From contig JBAQCU010000050.1 of the NCBI GenBank assembly GCA_049294435.1, forward strand, positions 1-26,722: a stretch of 26,722 nt of DNA. Direction: 5' to 3'. The position numbers and the translations under genes were made by a program. Below, one piece after another: positions 13,594-20,045 of the stretch. Position 1 is the first letter of the stretch, and each line of letters opens with the position of its first letter. The notes below the pieces were generated by a model. It was not told the origin of the DNA and did not search any database. It was given only the letters and a program-made list of their open reading frames with translations. This stretch comes from UBA1550 sp049294435. Its GTDB lineage: Bacteria > Patescibacteriota > Minisyncoccia > Phycocordibacterales > UBA1550.

Positions 13594-15312
13594 CTATTCA
13601 TTAACAACTCTCAAAATCTCCTCAATAGTCGTGACACCGCGTTCTACTTTGTTCAAACCATCCTCAAACATAGTAGTCATTCCATCCTCAATCGCCTTCT
13701 TGCGAATCTCTCCAACGGTTGCCTCGCGTAAAATGAGTTCACGAATTGCATCTGTAACTCGAAACAATTCAAATATACCTATCTGTCCCTGAAATCCAGA
13801 GTTTCCACACACTTTGCACCCACGACCCCTATAAAGAGTGCTTGGGATAGAAGCTTCCTTATTCCCAGAGAGCGCCGTCTGTGCCTGAATAAGACGCACG
13901 ATTTCAGGGCTAGCAGGATACGACTCTGTACACGAAGCGCAAATGCGACGCACAAGACGTTGTGCTATAACGAGGTTTACTGTAGAGGAAAGCAGGAACG
14001 CTGGCGCACCCATATCCAAAAGTCTCGGCAATGCCGAAGTTGCGTCGTTGGTGTGAAGCGACGACAATACTAAGTGTCCTGTGAGCGCCGCATGAATGGC
14101 AATCTCTACTGTTTCGTTGTCACGGATTTCACCGATCATAATGATGTCAGGATTTTGGCGAAGTAACGCGCGAAGGCCGTTCGCAAAAGTAATTCCGGCT
14201 TTTGGATTTACCTGTGTCTGGTTTACGCGCGGAAACTCATATTCAACTGGGTCCTCTATTGTTGTGATATTTACAGACGGAGTGTTTAGGATTTGAAGTA
14301 TCGCGTAGAGCGATGTTGTCTTGCCGTGGCCGGTGGGACCCGTAACTAGAATCATTCCATGTGGTTTTTTAATTTCATTGTAAAGCACAGCAATACTCTC
14401 GTCCGAAACTCCAAGATCCTTTAGTGTAAGAGGGCGCGCGGCACCTTTGAGGATACGCATTTCAACTTTTTCTCCGTGAAAAACAGGCATAATGTTTACA
14501 CGCACATCTATGGATCCGCCGTCATCCATATCAAAACGAAATCGACCGTCTTGGGGGACGCGATGCTCGTCTATTTGCATTCCAGCGAGGATTTTTACAC
14601 GAGCAACGAGAACAGGGGCGATAGTTTGTGGTAAACTAACAATCTCTTGCATAATGCCGTCAATACGGAAACGGACAAGAATCTCCTTGCCCAGAGGTTC
14701 AAAATGAATATCTGATGAGTTTAGGCTCACTGCGTGGTCAATAACATTGTCTAGGATACTAACGATCGGCACCGCAGCTGCAAGTTTTGCAACATCCGCG
14801 TCCCCACTAACAGCGAGGGACTGCTCCACGTTTTCAGAAATAATTTGATCAAAATTGATGCCGACCTTTTTCTTGTACTGCTTGAGACCGTAACGAAGAC
14901 TAGGGACCGTGGTGAGATACACATCCACCCACGCTCCTAGTTTTGCGCGGACGTATTCAATAGTATCGTAATCAAAAGGATCAAGCATAGCAAGTTTTAC
15001 GCGACCTTGTGTTTTGTCATACTCAAACAAAACAACATTATTTGCTTTTGCGTAAACCTCGGGAATAAGCTCAAGAATTTCTGGCTTTATGGTCTCCGAC
15101 CCTTCTTTCTTTAGATTTATAATCGGTACTCCATAGTACGGACTCAAAAGCTCCGCAAAATAATCCTCCGGAATTTTCCCGCGCCCAATAAGAATATTTT
15201 GTATTGATTGCCCTGACCTGCGTGACTCCTCTGTAGCAATAGTAAAATCTTCATCAGTGACCAAGCCTGACTCAAGTACGATTTCTTTTAATTTCTCCTT
15301 TGCTATGTGCAT
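13594..15312 (-). CDS. pilB: Type IV pilus extension ATPase PilB
   Basis: 572 aa, normal length for PilB/GspE. N-terminal MshEN/T2SSE-N domain at about 1-150. ATPase core: Walker A GPTGHGKTTS (325-334), with His where most homologues have Ser; Asp box ITTIEDPVEYEF (349-360); Walker B PDIIMIGEIRD (388-398); His box TGHLVLSSLHTNDA (411-424). Four Cys (458, 461, 499, 502) form the zinc-binding site CxxC...CxxC of the PilB class and separate it from PilT. It drives pilin polymerisation at the inner face of the membrane. No pilT is visible in the window. The HNH-like spacing to neighbours is broken by the RAYT gene upstream and unit 3 downstream. Confidence 0.95.
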   Translation of the reverse strand: MHIAKEKLKEIVLESGLVTDEDFTIATEESRRSGQSIQNILIGRGKIPEDYFAELLSPYYGVPIINLKKEGSETIKPEILELIPEVYAKANNVVLFEYDKTQGRVKLAMLDPFDYDTIEYVRAKLGAWVDVYLTTVPSLRYGLKQYKKKVGINFDQIISENVEQSLAVSGDADVAKLAAAVPIVSILDNVIDHAVSLNSSDIHFEPLGKEILVRFRIDGIMQEIVSLPQTIAPVLVARVKILAGMQIDEHRVPQDGRFRFDMDDGGSIDVRVNIMPVFHGEKVEMRILKGAARPLTLKDLGVSDESIAVLYNEIKKPHGMILVTGPTGHGKTTSLYAILQILNTPSVNITTIEDPVEYEFPRVNQTQVNPKAGITFANGLRALLRQNPDIIMIGEIRDNETVEIAIHAALTGHLVLSSLHTNDATSALPRLLDMGAPAFLLSSTVNLVIAQRLVRRICASCTESYPASPEIVRLIQAQTALSGNKEASIPSTLYRGRGCKVCGNSGFQGQIGIFELFRVTDAIRELILREATVGEIRKKAIEDGMTTMFEDGLNKVERGVTTIEEILRVVNE

Positions 15313-15321
15313 TACTTAAAC

Positions 15322-15327
15322 AGTATA
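15322..15327 (-). promoter_or_regulatory. Possible -10 of pilB
   Basis: The - strand reads TATACT ending 9 bases before the ATG at 15312, which would leave a leader of only 2-3 bases. No good -35 is seen, but upstream lies a tandem 15-bp repeat. Confidence 0.35.
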
Positions 15328-15352
15328 CCCTCACGACTGCTGTTTGCATAGT

Positions 15353-15382
15353 GTTTTTGCTGTAATTGTTTTTGCTGTAATT
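15353..15382. repeat. Two perfect tandem copies of a 15-bp unit
   Basis: GTTTTTGCTGTAATT is repeated exactly at 15353-15367 and 15368-15382, upstream of pilB. It could be a slippage product or a pair of regulator sites in front of the pilB promoter. Confidence 0.7.
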
Positions 15383-15419
15383 TTACACAGAGAGGTTGCA
15401 TGCTCTTCTTAGATCATAG

Positions 15420-15452
15420 ACACTCCTTGGACGTCCAACGTCCAAGGAGTGT
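15420..15452. repeat. REP-like palindrome a, 3' side of the RAYT gene
   Basis: Perfect 15-bp arms (15420-15434 and 15438-15452) enclose CCA. The core CTTGGACGTCCAACGTCCAAG is shared with palindromes b and c. It lies 24 bases beyond the RAYT stop codon. Confidence 0.85.
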
Positions 15453-15476
15453 ACATATAGTTTACATACCGAGCTT

Positions 15477-16166
15477 CTACTCAAGAAAAACATCTTTTTC
15501 GCTTTTCTTTTCAACACGCTTCCCCTTTTTTGGTTCTTCCTCATATCTGCGCGAAATAATTGCTGAAATAGTTTCATTGGCAAATTTTTCATATCCATTG
15601 ACACTGCTAAAGCTGTCTAAAATTATTCTCTTGAAGCACATTTTTTCCATTTGAACCTTTTTAGCATTATTGTGGTTTACGTATTCCATCCAACTTGATC
15701 GAAAAAATTTAGATCTAATCTTGTGAACCATGTTATTGAGGTTTATGTAGACACTTAAAGTTTTCAAATAAGAATCAGAACCTATGTGAACAGATTTAAA
15801 CCGCCCCTGAAATAATGAACCGCTTCTTTCATATTTCTCATTAAAATATTTTGTATATCCACCCCCAATTCTTTTCATAAATTCACTAATTCCATTTTCG
15901 GCGACTTCCTCTAAAAGCAAGTGGTAATGATTTGGGTTCAGGCAATAGCATACTATGTGAACCAGCATATCAGACGGCGAGGGCGTATCATTTCCTCTAC
16001 TGTAGTATTGTTCAAAAATACTTCCACATGGCTCAATGGTATTAAAAACACGCATACTTTGCAGAAAACGTTCAAGGTCATCTTCATCCATAAATACATC
16101 TCTTTTATCAACTCCACGGTTGTAGATATGATAAAATTCACCGGCAACAAATGGTACATCTCTCAT
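15477..16166 (-). CDS. REP-associated tyrosine transposase (RAYT, Y1/HUH family)
   Basis: 229 aa from the ATG at 16166; a longer reading frame would begin at a TTG inside palindrome b. Visible features: GEFYHIYNRGVDKRDVF (9-25), typical of the start of this family; the HUH motif NHYHLLLEEV with His80 and His82; and GGGYTKYFNEKYERSGSLFQGRFKSVHI (101-128), which contains the candidate catalytic Tyr (104 or 107). KTLSVYINLNNMVHKI follows as usual. It nicks and joins single-stranded DNA at REP hairpins. It is bracketed by palindromes a and b with a matching core, and it interrupts the pilus operon between the prepilin peptidase and pilB. The basic C-terminal tail (210-229) may add DNA binding. 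Confidence 0.88.
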   Translation of the reverse strand: MRDVPFVAGEFYHIYNRGVDKRDVFMDEDDLERFLQSMRVFNTIEPCGSIFEQYYSRGNDTPSPSDMLVHIVCYCLNPNHYHLLLEEVAENGISEFMKRIGGGYTKYFNEKYERSGSLFQGRFKSVHIGSDSYLKTLSVYINLNNMVHKIRSKFFRSSWMEYVNHNNAKKVQMEKMCFKRIILDSFSSVNGYEKFANETISAIISRRYEEEPKKGKRVEKKSEKDVFLE

Positions 16167-16204
16167 AATTGTTATGATTACTATACAATCATACCATCCT
16201 CGCT

Positions 16205-16240
16205 CTTGGACGTCCACTTGGACGTCCAACGTCCAAGTGG
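16205..16240. repeat. REP-like palindrome b, 5' side of the RAYT gene
   Basis: Perfect 12-bp arms CCACTTGGACGT (16214-16225) and complement (16229-16240) enclose CCA. An extra half-copy CTTGGACGTCC precedes it (16205-16215). It also touches the stop codon of the prepilin peptidase gene (16242), so it may double as a terminator. Confidence 0.85.
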
Positions 16241-16241
16241 G

Positions 16242-16904
16242 TTAAAGCTTGAGGAGTGGGTAGAGATTGAACGCGGTGAGGATTGGTACAGCGTAAATAA
16301 GAGCGATAGGCGCTGCGAGCAAAAATGATGGTGGAAGCGGTATGCGTTCAATGCTATAAATAAATCGCGCGCCGATTGAAAGCAGGATTGCTGAGACGAG
16401 TCCGACTGGCAAAAGCACAATAGTCCCTGGCCAACCAGAGATAAGCATCGCAAGCGCGATTAGCATAATATCCCCTTCTCTAAAATTGATAGGATGCGTG
16501 CGAGAACGCACTGCTAAGAAGAGCATGAAAAGCCCAACAACAATAAGGAGCGCAATGGTGCTCAGGAAAAAATGCTGAAAAGAATAAAAAACAAAGTATC
16601 CGTTTGTACCGTCAAATAGCGGACGAAGAAATTCTAAATATGATGGAAATGATACTTCATTTGTAAGCTGAGACGAAAGAAAAACTTTTGTAAATTCACT
16701 TTTGCTCCACACGACATACTGTCCCCACGTGGCAAAAATGCCATAAAGTACATGCAAACTCACAGCGATGCCAACAAGCCAGCCATAAGAAATATTTTTG
16801 ACCAAATATGGACGAAGATAACGAACAGCGACAACAAAAAAGAATACTACCCAAACAGCAACTTCAATTACATTTAAATTTGAAAATATCGTATCTAACA
16901 ACAT
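16242..16904 (-). CDS. Divergent prepilin peptidase-like (A24) membrane protein
   Basis: 220 aa from the ATG at 16904, chosen over a TTG at 16928 because a TATAAT promoter hexamer lies in between. About five to six membrane helices. The C-terminal half resembles the type IV prepilin peptidase family: FREGDIMLIALAMLISGWPG (141-160) corresponds to the GxGD active-site segment, with Arg in place of the first Gly and Asp145 kept. RIPLPPSFLLAAPIALIYA (187-205) corresponds to the iPFGPFLalga motif. I cannot see the first catalytic Asp region or the N-terminal zinc/methylase domain. It is the only candidate peptidase for the prepilins in the window and lies next to the two major-pilin genes. Confidence 0.6.
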   Translation of the reverse strand: MLLDTIFSNLNVIEVAVWVVFFFVVAVRYLRPYLVKNISYGWLVGIAVSLHVLYGIFATWGQYVVWSKSEFTKVFLSSQLTNEVSFPSYLEFLRPLFDGTNGYFVFYSFQHFFLSTIALLIVVGLFMLFLAVRSRTHPINFREGDIMLIALAMLISGWPGTIVLLPVGLVSAILLSIGARFIYSIERIPLPPSFLLAAPIALIYAVPILTAFNLYPLLKL

Positions 16905-16911
16905 AAAAAAT

Positions 16912-16941
16912 ATTATACTAGATAGCAATCAACTACGCCAA
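16912..16941 (-). promoter_or_regulatory. Promoter of the prepilin peptidase-like gene
   Basis: On the - strand TTGGCG (16936-16941) is followed by an 18-base spacer and a perfect TATAAT (16912-16917). The -10 ends 7 bases before the ATG at 16904, giving a leaderless or nearly leaderless mRNA and fixing the start. Confidence 0.6.
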
Positions 16942-16962
16942 TTCAATTCATGCCATAGACGA

Positions 16963-17011
16963 CCCTCACTCCTTGGACGTCCTTGGACGTTGGACGTCCA
17001 AGGAGTGAGGG
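16963..17011. repeat. REP-like palindrome c
   Basis: Perfect 20-bp arms (16963-16982 and 16992-17011) enclose a 9-base loop which itself carries another TTGGACGT half-site. The outer part CACTCCTTGGACGT is the same as in palindrome a. It lies upstream of the prepilin peptidase promoter and next to the terminator at 17017-17051. Confidence 0.85.
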
Positions 17012-17016
17012 GGTAC

Positions 17017-17051
17017 AAAAAACACCTGGCTTTTGAGGGCTGGGTGTTTTT
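17017..17051 (-). terminator. Intrinsic terminator after the major-pilin gene pair
   Basis: On the - strand AAAAACACCCAGCC pairs with a GCCAGGTGTTTTTT segment around CTCAAAA, ending in a T-run. It is 18 bases past the stop codon of the 17069-17872 pilin. It should separate pilin transcription from the prepilin peptidase gene, which has its own promoter. Confidence 0.8.
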
Positions 17052-17068
17052 GGGGAAATTATTGAGGA

Positions 17069-17872
17069 CTAGAAGTTGCCAGTCGTAGGTAAGAGATTTA
17101 GACTGTTCCCTGTTTCGTAATATGAAGCATTGTCTCCACCATCCTTTGCCATTTTGTTGTCATCAACAGTGTATGCATTACTTTCTAGCACAGCGTCAAT
17201 CTCAAAAATGTATGACGGCTTCCCTGCGCCAACGGTAGCTGAAGTACCATTCTGGCATGCATAGCGGTACACAAGATCTGTTGAAAGGATGCCCGAGGTC
17301 ACTGTGTTCACCGGATCAATAGGAAAACTTGAGATAGGTGTTCCACCTGTCAATCCCTTCAAGGAAGTTGGTATCCAACCATAACCATCAACCTTACCAG
17401 CATTTGCAGCGCCTACTGAATATCCTGTACTTGTAAAAGCGTATGCAGCATCAGAACCCTGGTTGGTTGTAGTAACACCAGTAATTGTAGACGAAGCGCT
17501 GTACGCAATCTTAGGAGAAGTAGACTGAGAGGTAACTCCTGCATACGTCGTTGCAGTGGTACAAACTGCCGTTCCAAAAGGAAGAAAGTTATCCAAACTC
17601 GGCGTTGAGGATGCTGTAAGCATAATACCAAGCGCAGTCTTAACAGACTTCAAGTCGGAGATGCGTTGCGCGTCGCGGGCTTTCTTTAGGGTTTCTGCGG
17701 GGTTTAACATAAACACAAGGGCAATTGAGAGAATTGCGATAATTGCGATAACAATGAGGAGTTCAAGAAGGGTGAAGCCGGGGGTGCGGGGTGCTCTGGA
17801 TTGCTTCGCTTTGCTCGCAAAGACGGGGCTGTGACCCAATGCTTTTTTCTTCATATTTTTAAGTGAGATCAT
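17069..17872 (-). CDS. Major-pilin-like protein (type IV pilin, PilA/GspG-like), copy B
   Basis: 267 aa prepilin. The mature protein starts at TPG/FTLLELLIVIAIIAILSIALVFML (33 onward) with Glu5. NPAETLKKARDAQRISDLKSVKTALGIML follows, the pattern of CPR major pilins and GspG-like pseudopilins. The C-terminal part has Cys at CTTATTY and RYACQNG, and AYTVDDNKMAKDGGDNASYYETGNSLNLL near the end. It is clearly paralogous to the 17897-18634 gene directly upstream. The 32-residue leader contains VFASKAKQS, encoded by a fragment of the same palindromic core as the 123-bp MITE. An alternative ATG exists at residue 7. Confidence 0.85.
   Translation of the reverse strand: MISLKNMKKKALGHSPVFASKAKQSRAPRTPGFTLLELLIVIAIIAILSIALVFMLNPAETLKKARDAQRISDLKSVKTALGIMLTASSTPSLDNFLPFGTAVCTTATTYAGVTSQSTSPKIAYSASSTITGVTTTNQGSDAAYAFTSTGYSVGAANAGKVDGYGWIPTSLKGLTGGTPISSFPIDPVNTVTSGILSTDLVYRYACQNGTSATVGAGKPSYIFEIDAVLESNAYTVDDNKMAKDGGDNASYYETGNSLNLLPTTGNF
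17798..17826. repeat. Fragment of the MITE core inside a pilin leader
   Basis: GGATTGCTTCGCTTTGCTCGCAAAGAC on the + strand matches the core arms of the 123-bp elements (GATTGCCACGCGCTTCGCGCTCGCAAAGAC) with a shortened centre. It is translated as VFASKAKQS in the prepilin leader. Palindromes of this GTCATTGCGAG...CAATC type are widespread in bacteria. Confidence 0.7.
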
Positions 17873-17896
17873 AATGATAATGTTAATAAATAATTG

Positions 17897-18634
17897 TTAG
17901 AAATCCAATGACGTTGTGCCACCAGCTCCAAGAATCTTTAAGTTAGTTCCGACTTCATAATAACCAGTACTATTGCCTCCATCAGAGGTTCTTTTATTGT
18001 CCGCAACAGTGTACGCAGTACTTTCAAGCTGAGCGTCGATCTCAAAAGCAAGGGGTGTTTCAGAACACGCATAGCGATAGACAAGGTCTGTGCTGGCAAC
18101 TCCTGCAGGGTTACTGATAGTATTTACTGGGTCCACTGGGATGTTTGAGATTGGAGAACCACCGGTAAGAACATCAAAATTAATCGGAATCCATCCTCCA
18201 CCGTTTGTCTGCCCTAGAAGAGTAGAACCAACAGTGGTAGATGCGACGGTTGTGATTGTTGAACCATCAAGGTCTGTGTCTGTGACAGAAGAAGCGGAGG
18301 AATAGTAAATTCTATTATCCCCAGAGCTCGAAGAAATTGATGGAGTTGCCTTACAGAGAGTGTTTGAGGTTCCCGCTAGATATGGCGTCGTCGTACTTGT
18401 GAGATAGAGCGCAATGGCGGTCTTCATTGTGCTTAGGTCTGACATACGCTGAGCGTCGCGAGATTTTTTGAGTGTCTCAGCGGGGTCAAGGACTAGCACG
18501 AGCGCGACAGACAAAATTGCGATAATGGAAACGACAATGAGGAGCTCGAGCAGGGTAAATCCGGAGGAACCTTTGACATTTGACGATTGACCTTTGACAG
18601 GGCTCGATAAAAACTTTTTCATATTCAAATTCAT
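17897..18634 (-). CDS. Major-pilin-like protein (type IV pilin, PilA/GspG-like), copy A
   Basis: 245 aa prepilin. The leader of 25 residues (or 21 from the second ATG at 18622) ends SSG, and FTLLELLIVVSIIAILSVALVLVLDPAETLKKSRDAQRMSDLSTMKTAIALYL begins the mature pilin with Glu5. Two Cys (CKATPS, RYACSET) and a C-terminal AYTVADNKRTSDGGNSTGYYEVGTNLKIL match copy B. It is the first gene of the two-pilin transcription unit, 24 bases before copy B. An extended -10 promoter at 18670-18678 lies upstream. Part of the leader (PVKGQSSNVKG) is encoded by GTCAAAGG-type repeats. Confidence 0.85.
   Translation of the reverse strand: MNLNMKKFLSSPVKGQSSNVKGSSGFTLLELLIVVSIIAILSVALVLVLDPAETLKKSRDAQRMSDLSTMKTAIALYLTSTTTPYLAGTSNTLCKATPSISSSSGDNRIYYSSASSVTDTDLDGSTITTVASTTVGSTLLGQTNGGGWIPINFDVLTGGSPISNIPVDPVNTISNPAGVASTDLVYRYACSETPLAFEIDAQLESTAYTVADNKRTSDGGNSTGYYEVGTNLKILGAGGTTSLDF
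18573..18600. repeat. TTTGACATTTGACGATTGAC-type repeat in a pilin leader
   Basis: Three to four degenerate 9-10 base units encode PVKGQSSNVKG of the copy A leader on the - strand. Confidence 0.7.
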
Positions 18635-18669
18635 ATTTATTAATTATTATTTAAACTGTTATGTTTAAT

Positions 18670-18678
18670 AGTATAGCA
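18670..18678 (-). promoter_or_regulatory. Extended -10 promoter of the major-pilin pair
   Basis: The - strand reads TGCTATACT, i.e. TGN plus TATACT (5/6). The start site would be near 18663, giving a 29-base leader before the ATG at 18634. No good -35 is seen, as expected for an extended -10 promoter. Confidence 0.55.
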
Positions 18679-18708
18679 AGGGGTTTTGGGAAAAGGAAGT
18701 AAAACTGG

Positions 18709-18743
18709 GGATAACTTTTTGTGCCCCACACAAAAAGTTATCC
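18709..18743. repeat. 15-bp perfect hairpin upstream of the pilin promoter
   Basis: GGATAACTTTTTGTG (18709-18723) and its complement (18729-18743) enclose CCCCA. It lies between the receiver gene and the pilin promoter and may serve as a terminator of the signalling genes, though a T-run after the stem is missing. Confidence 0.55.
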
Positions 18744-18762
18744 TTGGTACAGATGCGTTTGA

Positions 18763-18806
18763 CCCCGAGGCCTAACCTTGAGAGTACCCAAGGTTAGGCC
18801 TCGGGG
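18763..18806. repeat. 18-bp perfect palindrome in the same gap
   Basis: CCCCGAGGCCTAACCTTG (18763-18780) pairs perfectly with 18789-18806 around an 8-base loop. It is GC-rich compared with its surroundings and has the look of a dispersed REP-like palindrome, but no second copy is in the window. Confidence 0.65.
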
Positions 18807-18854
18807 GTGCGGGCTAGTCAATTGTTAATTGTCACATGTCAAATGTATCCCGCG

Positions 18855-19235
18855 CTACTGCGCGAGGTACCCCTTGACCCTATTTACCACCTCCTGGATT
18901 GGGTAATCCACCTTAACTAGGTACTCATTTGCCCCAAGGGCGAGCGCGCGGTCCTGGTCTGTATGTTGACCAAGATTAGAAAGCACGATCACTGGAATCC
19001 CTGCAAGTTCGGGAATCTTCTTTATGTCCTCAAGCACACCGAAGCCGTCTTTTTTGGGAATCATTAGGTCAAGCAAAATCAGGTCTGGTTTTTCTATGGT
19101 GATTTTTTTTACCGCTTCCTCCCCATCAACAGCCAAGGATGTTGCAAACCCCTCCTTTGCAAGTTTAATTTCGTACACCTTTGAAATGTGCTCATCATCC
19201 TCAACAATCATTACTTTTTTCTTATTTTCATTCAT
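18855..19235 (-). CDS. Stand-alone receiver-domain response regulator (copy 1)
   Basis: 126 aa, a single CheY-like receiver domain with no output domain. Active-site residues are all present: acidic pair Asp13/Asp14 (VEDDEH), phospho-acceptor Asp56 (LILLDLMIP), Ser86 (IVLSN) and Lys108 (YLVKVDY). The start ATG overlaps the GIY-YIG stop codon as ATGA, suggesting coupled translation. It is a probable partner of the histidine kinase at 20522-22975 and could act by binding a pilus motor protein, as receiver-only proteins do in other pilus systems. Confidence 0.9.
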   Translation of the reverse strand: MNENKKKVMIVEDDEHISKVYEIKLAKEGFATSLAVDGEEAVKKITIEKPDLILLDLMIPKKDGFGVLEDIKKIPELAGIPVIVLSNLGQHTDQDRALALGANEYLVKVDYPIQEVVNRVKGYLAQ

Positions 19236-19516
19236 CCCGTTAGAGATAGGAAGCGCTTGAGTCTATTTTTTAGATAGCGTTTACCCATTCCCGATTTTAA
19301 ATATACTTCTCTCGACCGAGCATCTTGTTCGTTAAGACACCACTCATAATAAATAATATTCCATACGCCCTTGCCTTTTGTCCATGTCGACCTACCTTGG
19401 TTATGCTCCCTCAAGCGCTTCCGTAGGTCACCAGTACTTCCAGTATACCATATGTCTTTGTTGCTTTTAATAAAACATATACATACTTTAGAATTACGAA
19501 ACTCTATTTCTGTCAT
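19232..19516 (-). CDS. GIY-YIG domain protein starting inside a MITE
   Basis: 94 aa, the length of the stand-alone GIY-YIG (UPF0213/YhbQ-like) family. Motifs: VCICFIKSN (11-19) is the first strand, where GIY-YIG proteins usually have (V/G)YI; WYTGSTGDLRKRLREHNQGRSTWTKGKG (23-50) holds the second motif, Arg and His; YYEWCLNEQDARSREVYLK (56-74) holds the Glu of the active site. The first nine residues (MTEIEFRNS) are encoded by the end of the 123-bp repeat at 19491-19613, so the start codon came with the element. The stop overlaps the receiver gene start. Nuclease activity is possible but substrate unknown. Confidence 0.8.
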   Translation of the reverse strand: MTEIEFRNSKVCICFIKSNKDIWYTGSTGDLRKRLREHNQGRSTWTKGKGVWNIIYYEWCLNEQDARSREVYLKSGMGKRYLKNRLKRFLSLTG

Positions 19517-19613
19517 TGCGAGTCGGTACTCAGACGTGGCAATCTATGTGTTTATCCTGGATTGCCACGCGCTTCGCGCTCGCAAAGACAGAATTATAAG
19601 TAGTTTCGTAATT
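19491..19613. mobile_element. MITE-like element, copy 1 (123 bp)
   Basis: Identical over 123 bp to 26600-26722. Terminal inverted repeats GAATTACGAAACT and its complement AGTTTCGTAATTC (13 bp, using C19614). Inner arms TTCTGTCATTGCGAG / CTCGCAAAGACAGAA and CGTGGCAATC / GATTGCCACG make almost the whole element one imperfect palindrome with a TATGTGTTTATCCTG centre. No transposase gene of its own. Its left end supplies the GIY-YIG start codon (19514-19516). Confidence 0.85.
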
Positions 19614-19656
19614 CAAAGTACATAATACATAACTTAAGGATCTCTAACGGGACAAG

Positions 19657-20043
19657 TTATGCGTAACTCAAAACCCTTTCAGCGAGGGTATCTAGCTGAT
19701 AATCACTTTTTACCAAATAATCAGAGACACCGAGCTCGCGAGCGATGACTTTTGATTCCTCACGTCCGGAAACAGAACAAATGACTACTTTTGTGTCTTT
19801 GTAGTCTGGATTTTTGCGAACCTCTGCAAGAAACTCCATACCGTTCATCCCTGGAAGCAACAGATCAAGCCAGACAACATCAATATTTGGATGCGCGGAT
19901 TTTAATACTTCCAAGGCGTCCTCTGCACGCGTGGTTGAGATGACACTATGCCCTTTTTGTTCAAGCTTGATCACGATAGCGCGGTTTAGCGCAACATCGT
20001 CTTCCAGAAGAAGGACTATTTTTTGTTTGTTTTGTTCAGTCAT
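19657..20043 (-). CDS. Stand-alone receiver-domain response regulator (copy 2)
   Basis: 128 aa CheY-like receiver only. Asp15/Asp16 (LLEDDVALN), phospho-acceptor Asp60 (VVWLDLLLPGMNGMEF), Ser90/Ser92 region (VICSVSG) and Lys112 (YLVKSDY) are present. It starts 2 bases after the hemerythrin stop codon, so the two are co-transcribed. Sequence identity with copy 1 is moderate, so they are separate paralogues rather than a recent duplication. It may share the kinase at 20522-22975. Confidence 0.9.
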   Translation of the reverse strand: MTEQNKQKIVLLLEDDVALNRAIVIKLEQKGHSVISTTRAEDALEVLKSAHPNIDVVWLDLLLPGMNGMEFLAEVRKNPDYKDTKVVICSVSGREESKVIARELGVSDYLVKSDYQLDTLAERVLSYA

Positions 20044-20045
20044 TT

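Noticed and set aside
15383..15604. - strand reading frame of 73 residues through palindrome a
   Set aside because: It overlaps the RAYT 3' end in another frame and is partly the translation of the palindrome itself.
1272..18846. CRISPR array suggested by many short repeats
   Set aside because: The repeat units are 8-15 bases, degenerate and tandem, without unique spacers of constant length.
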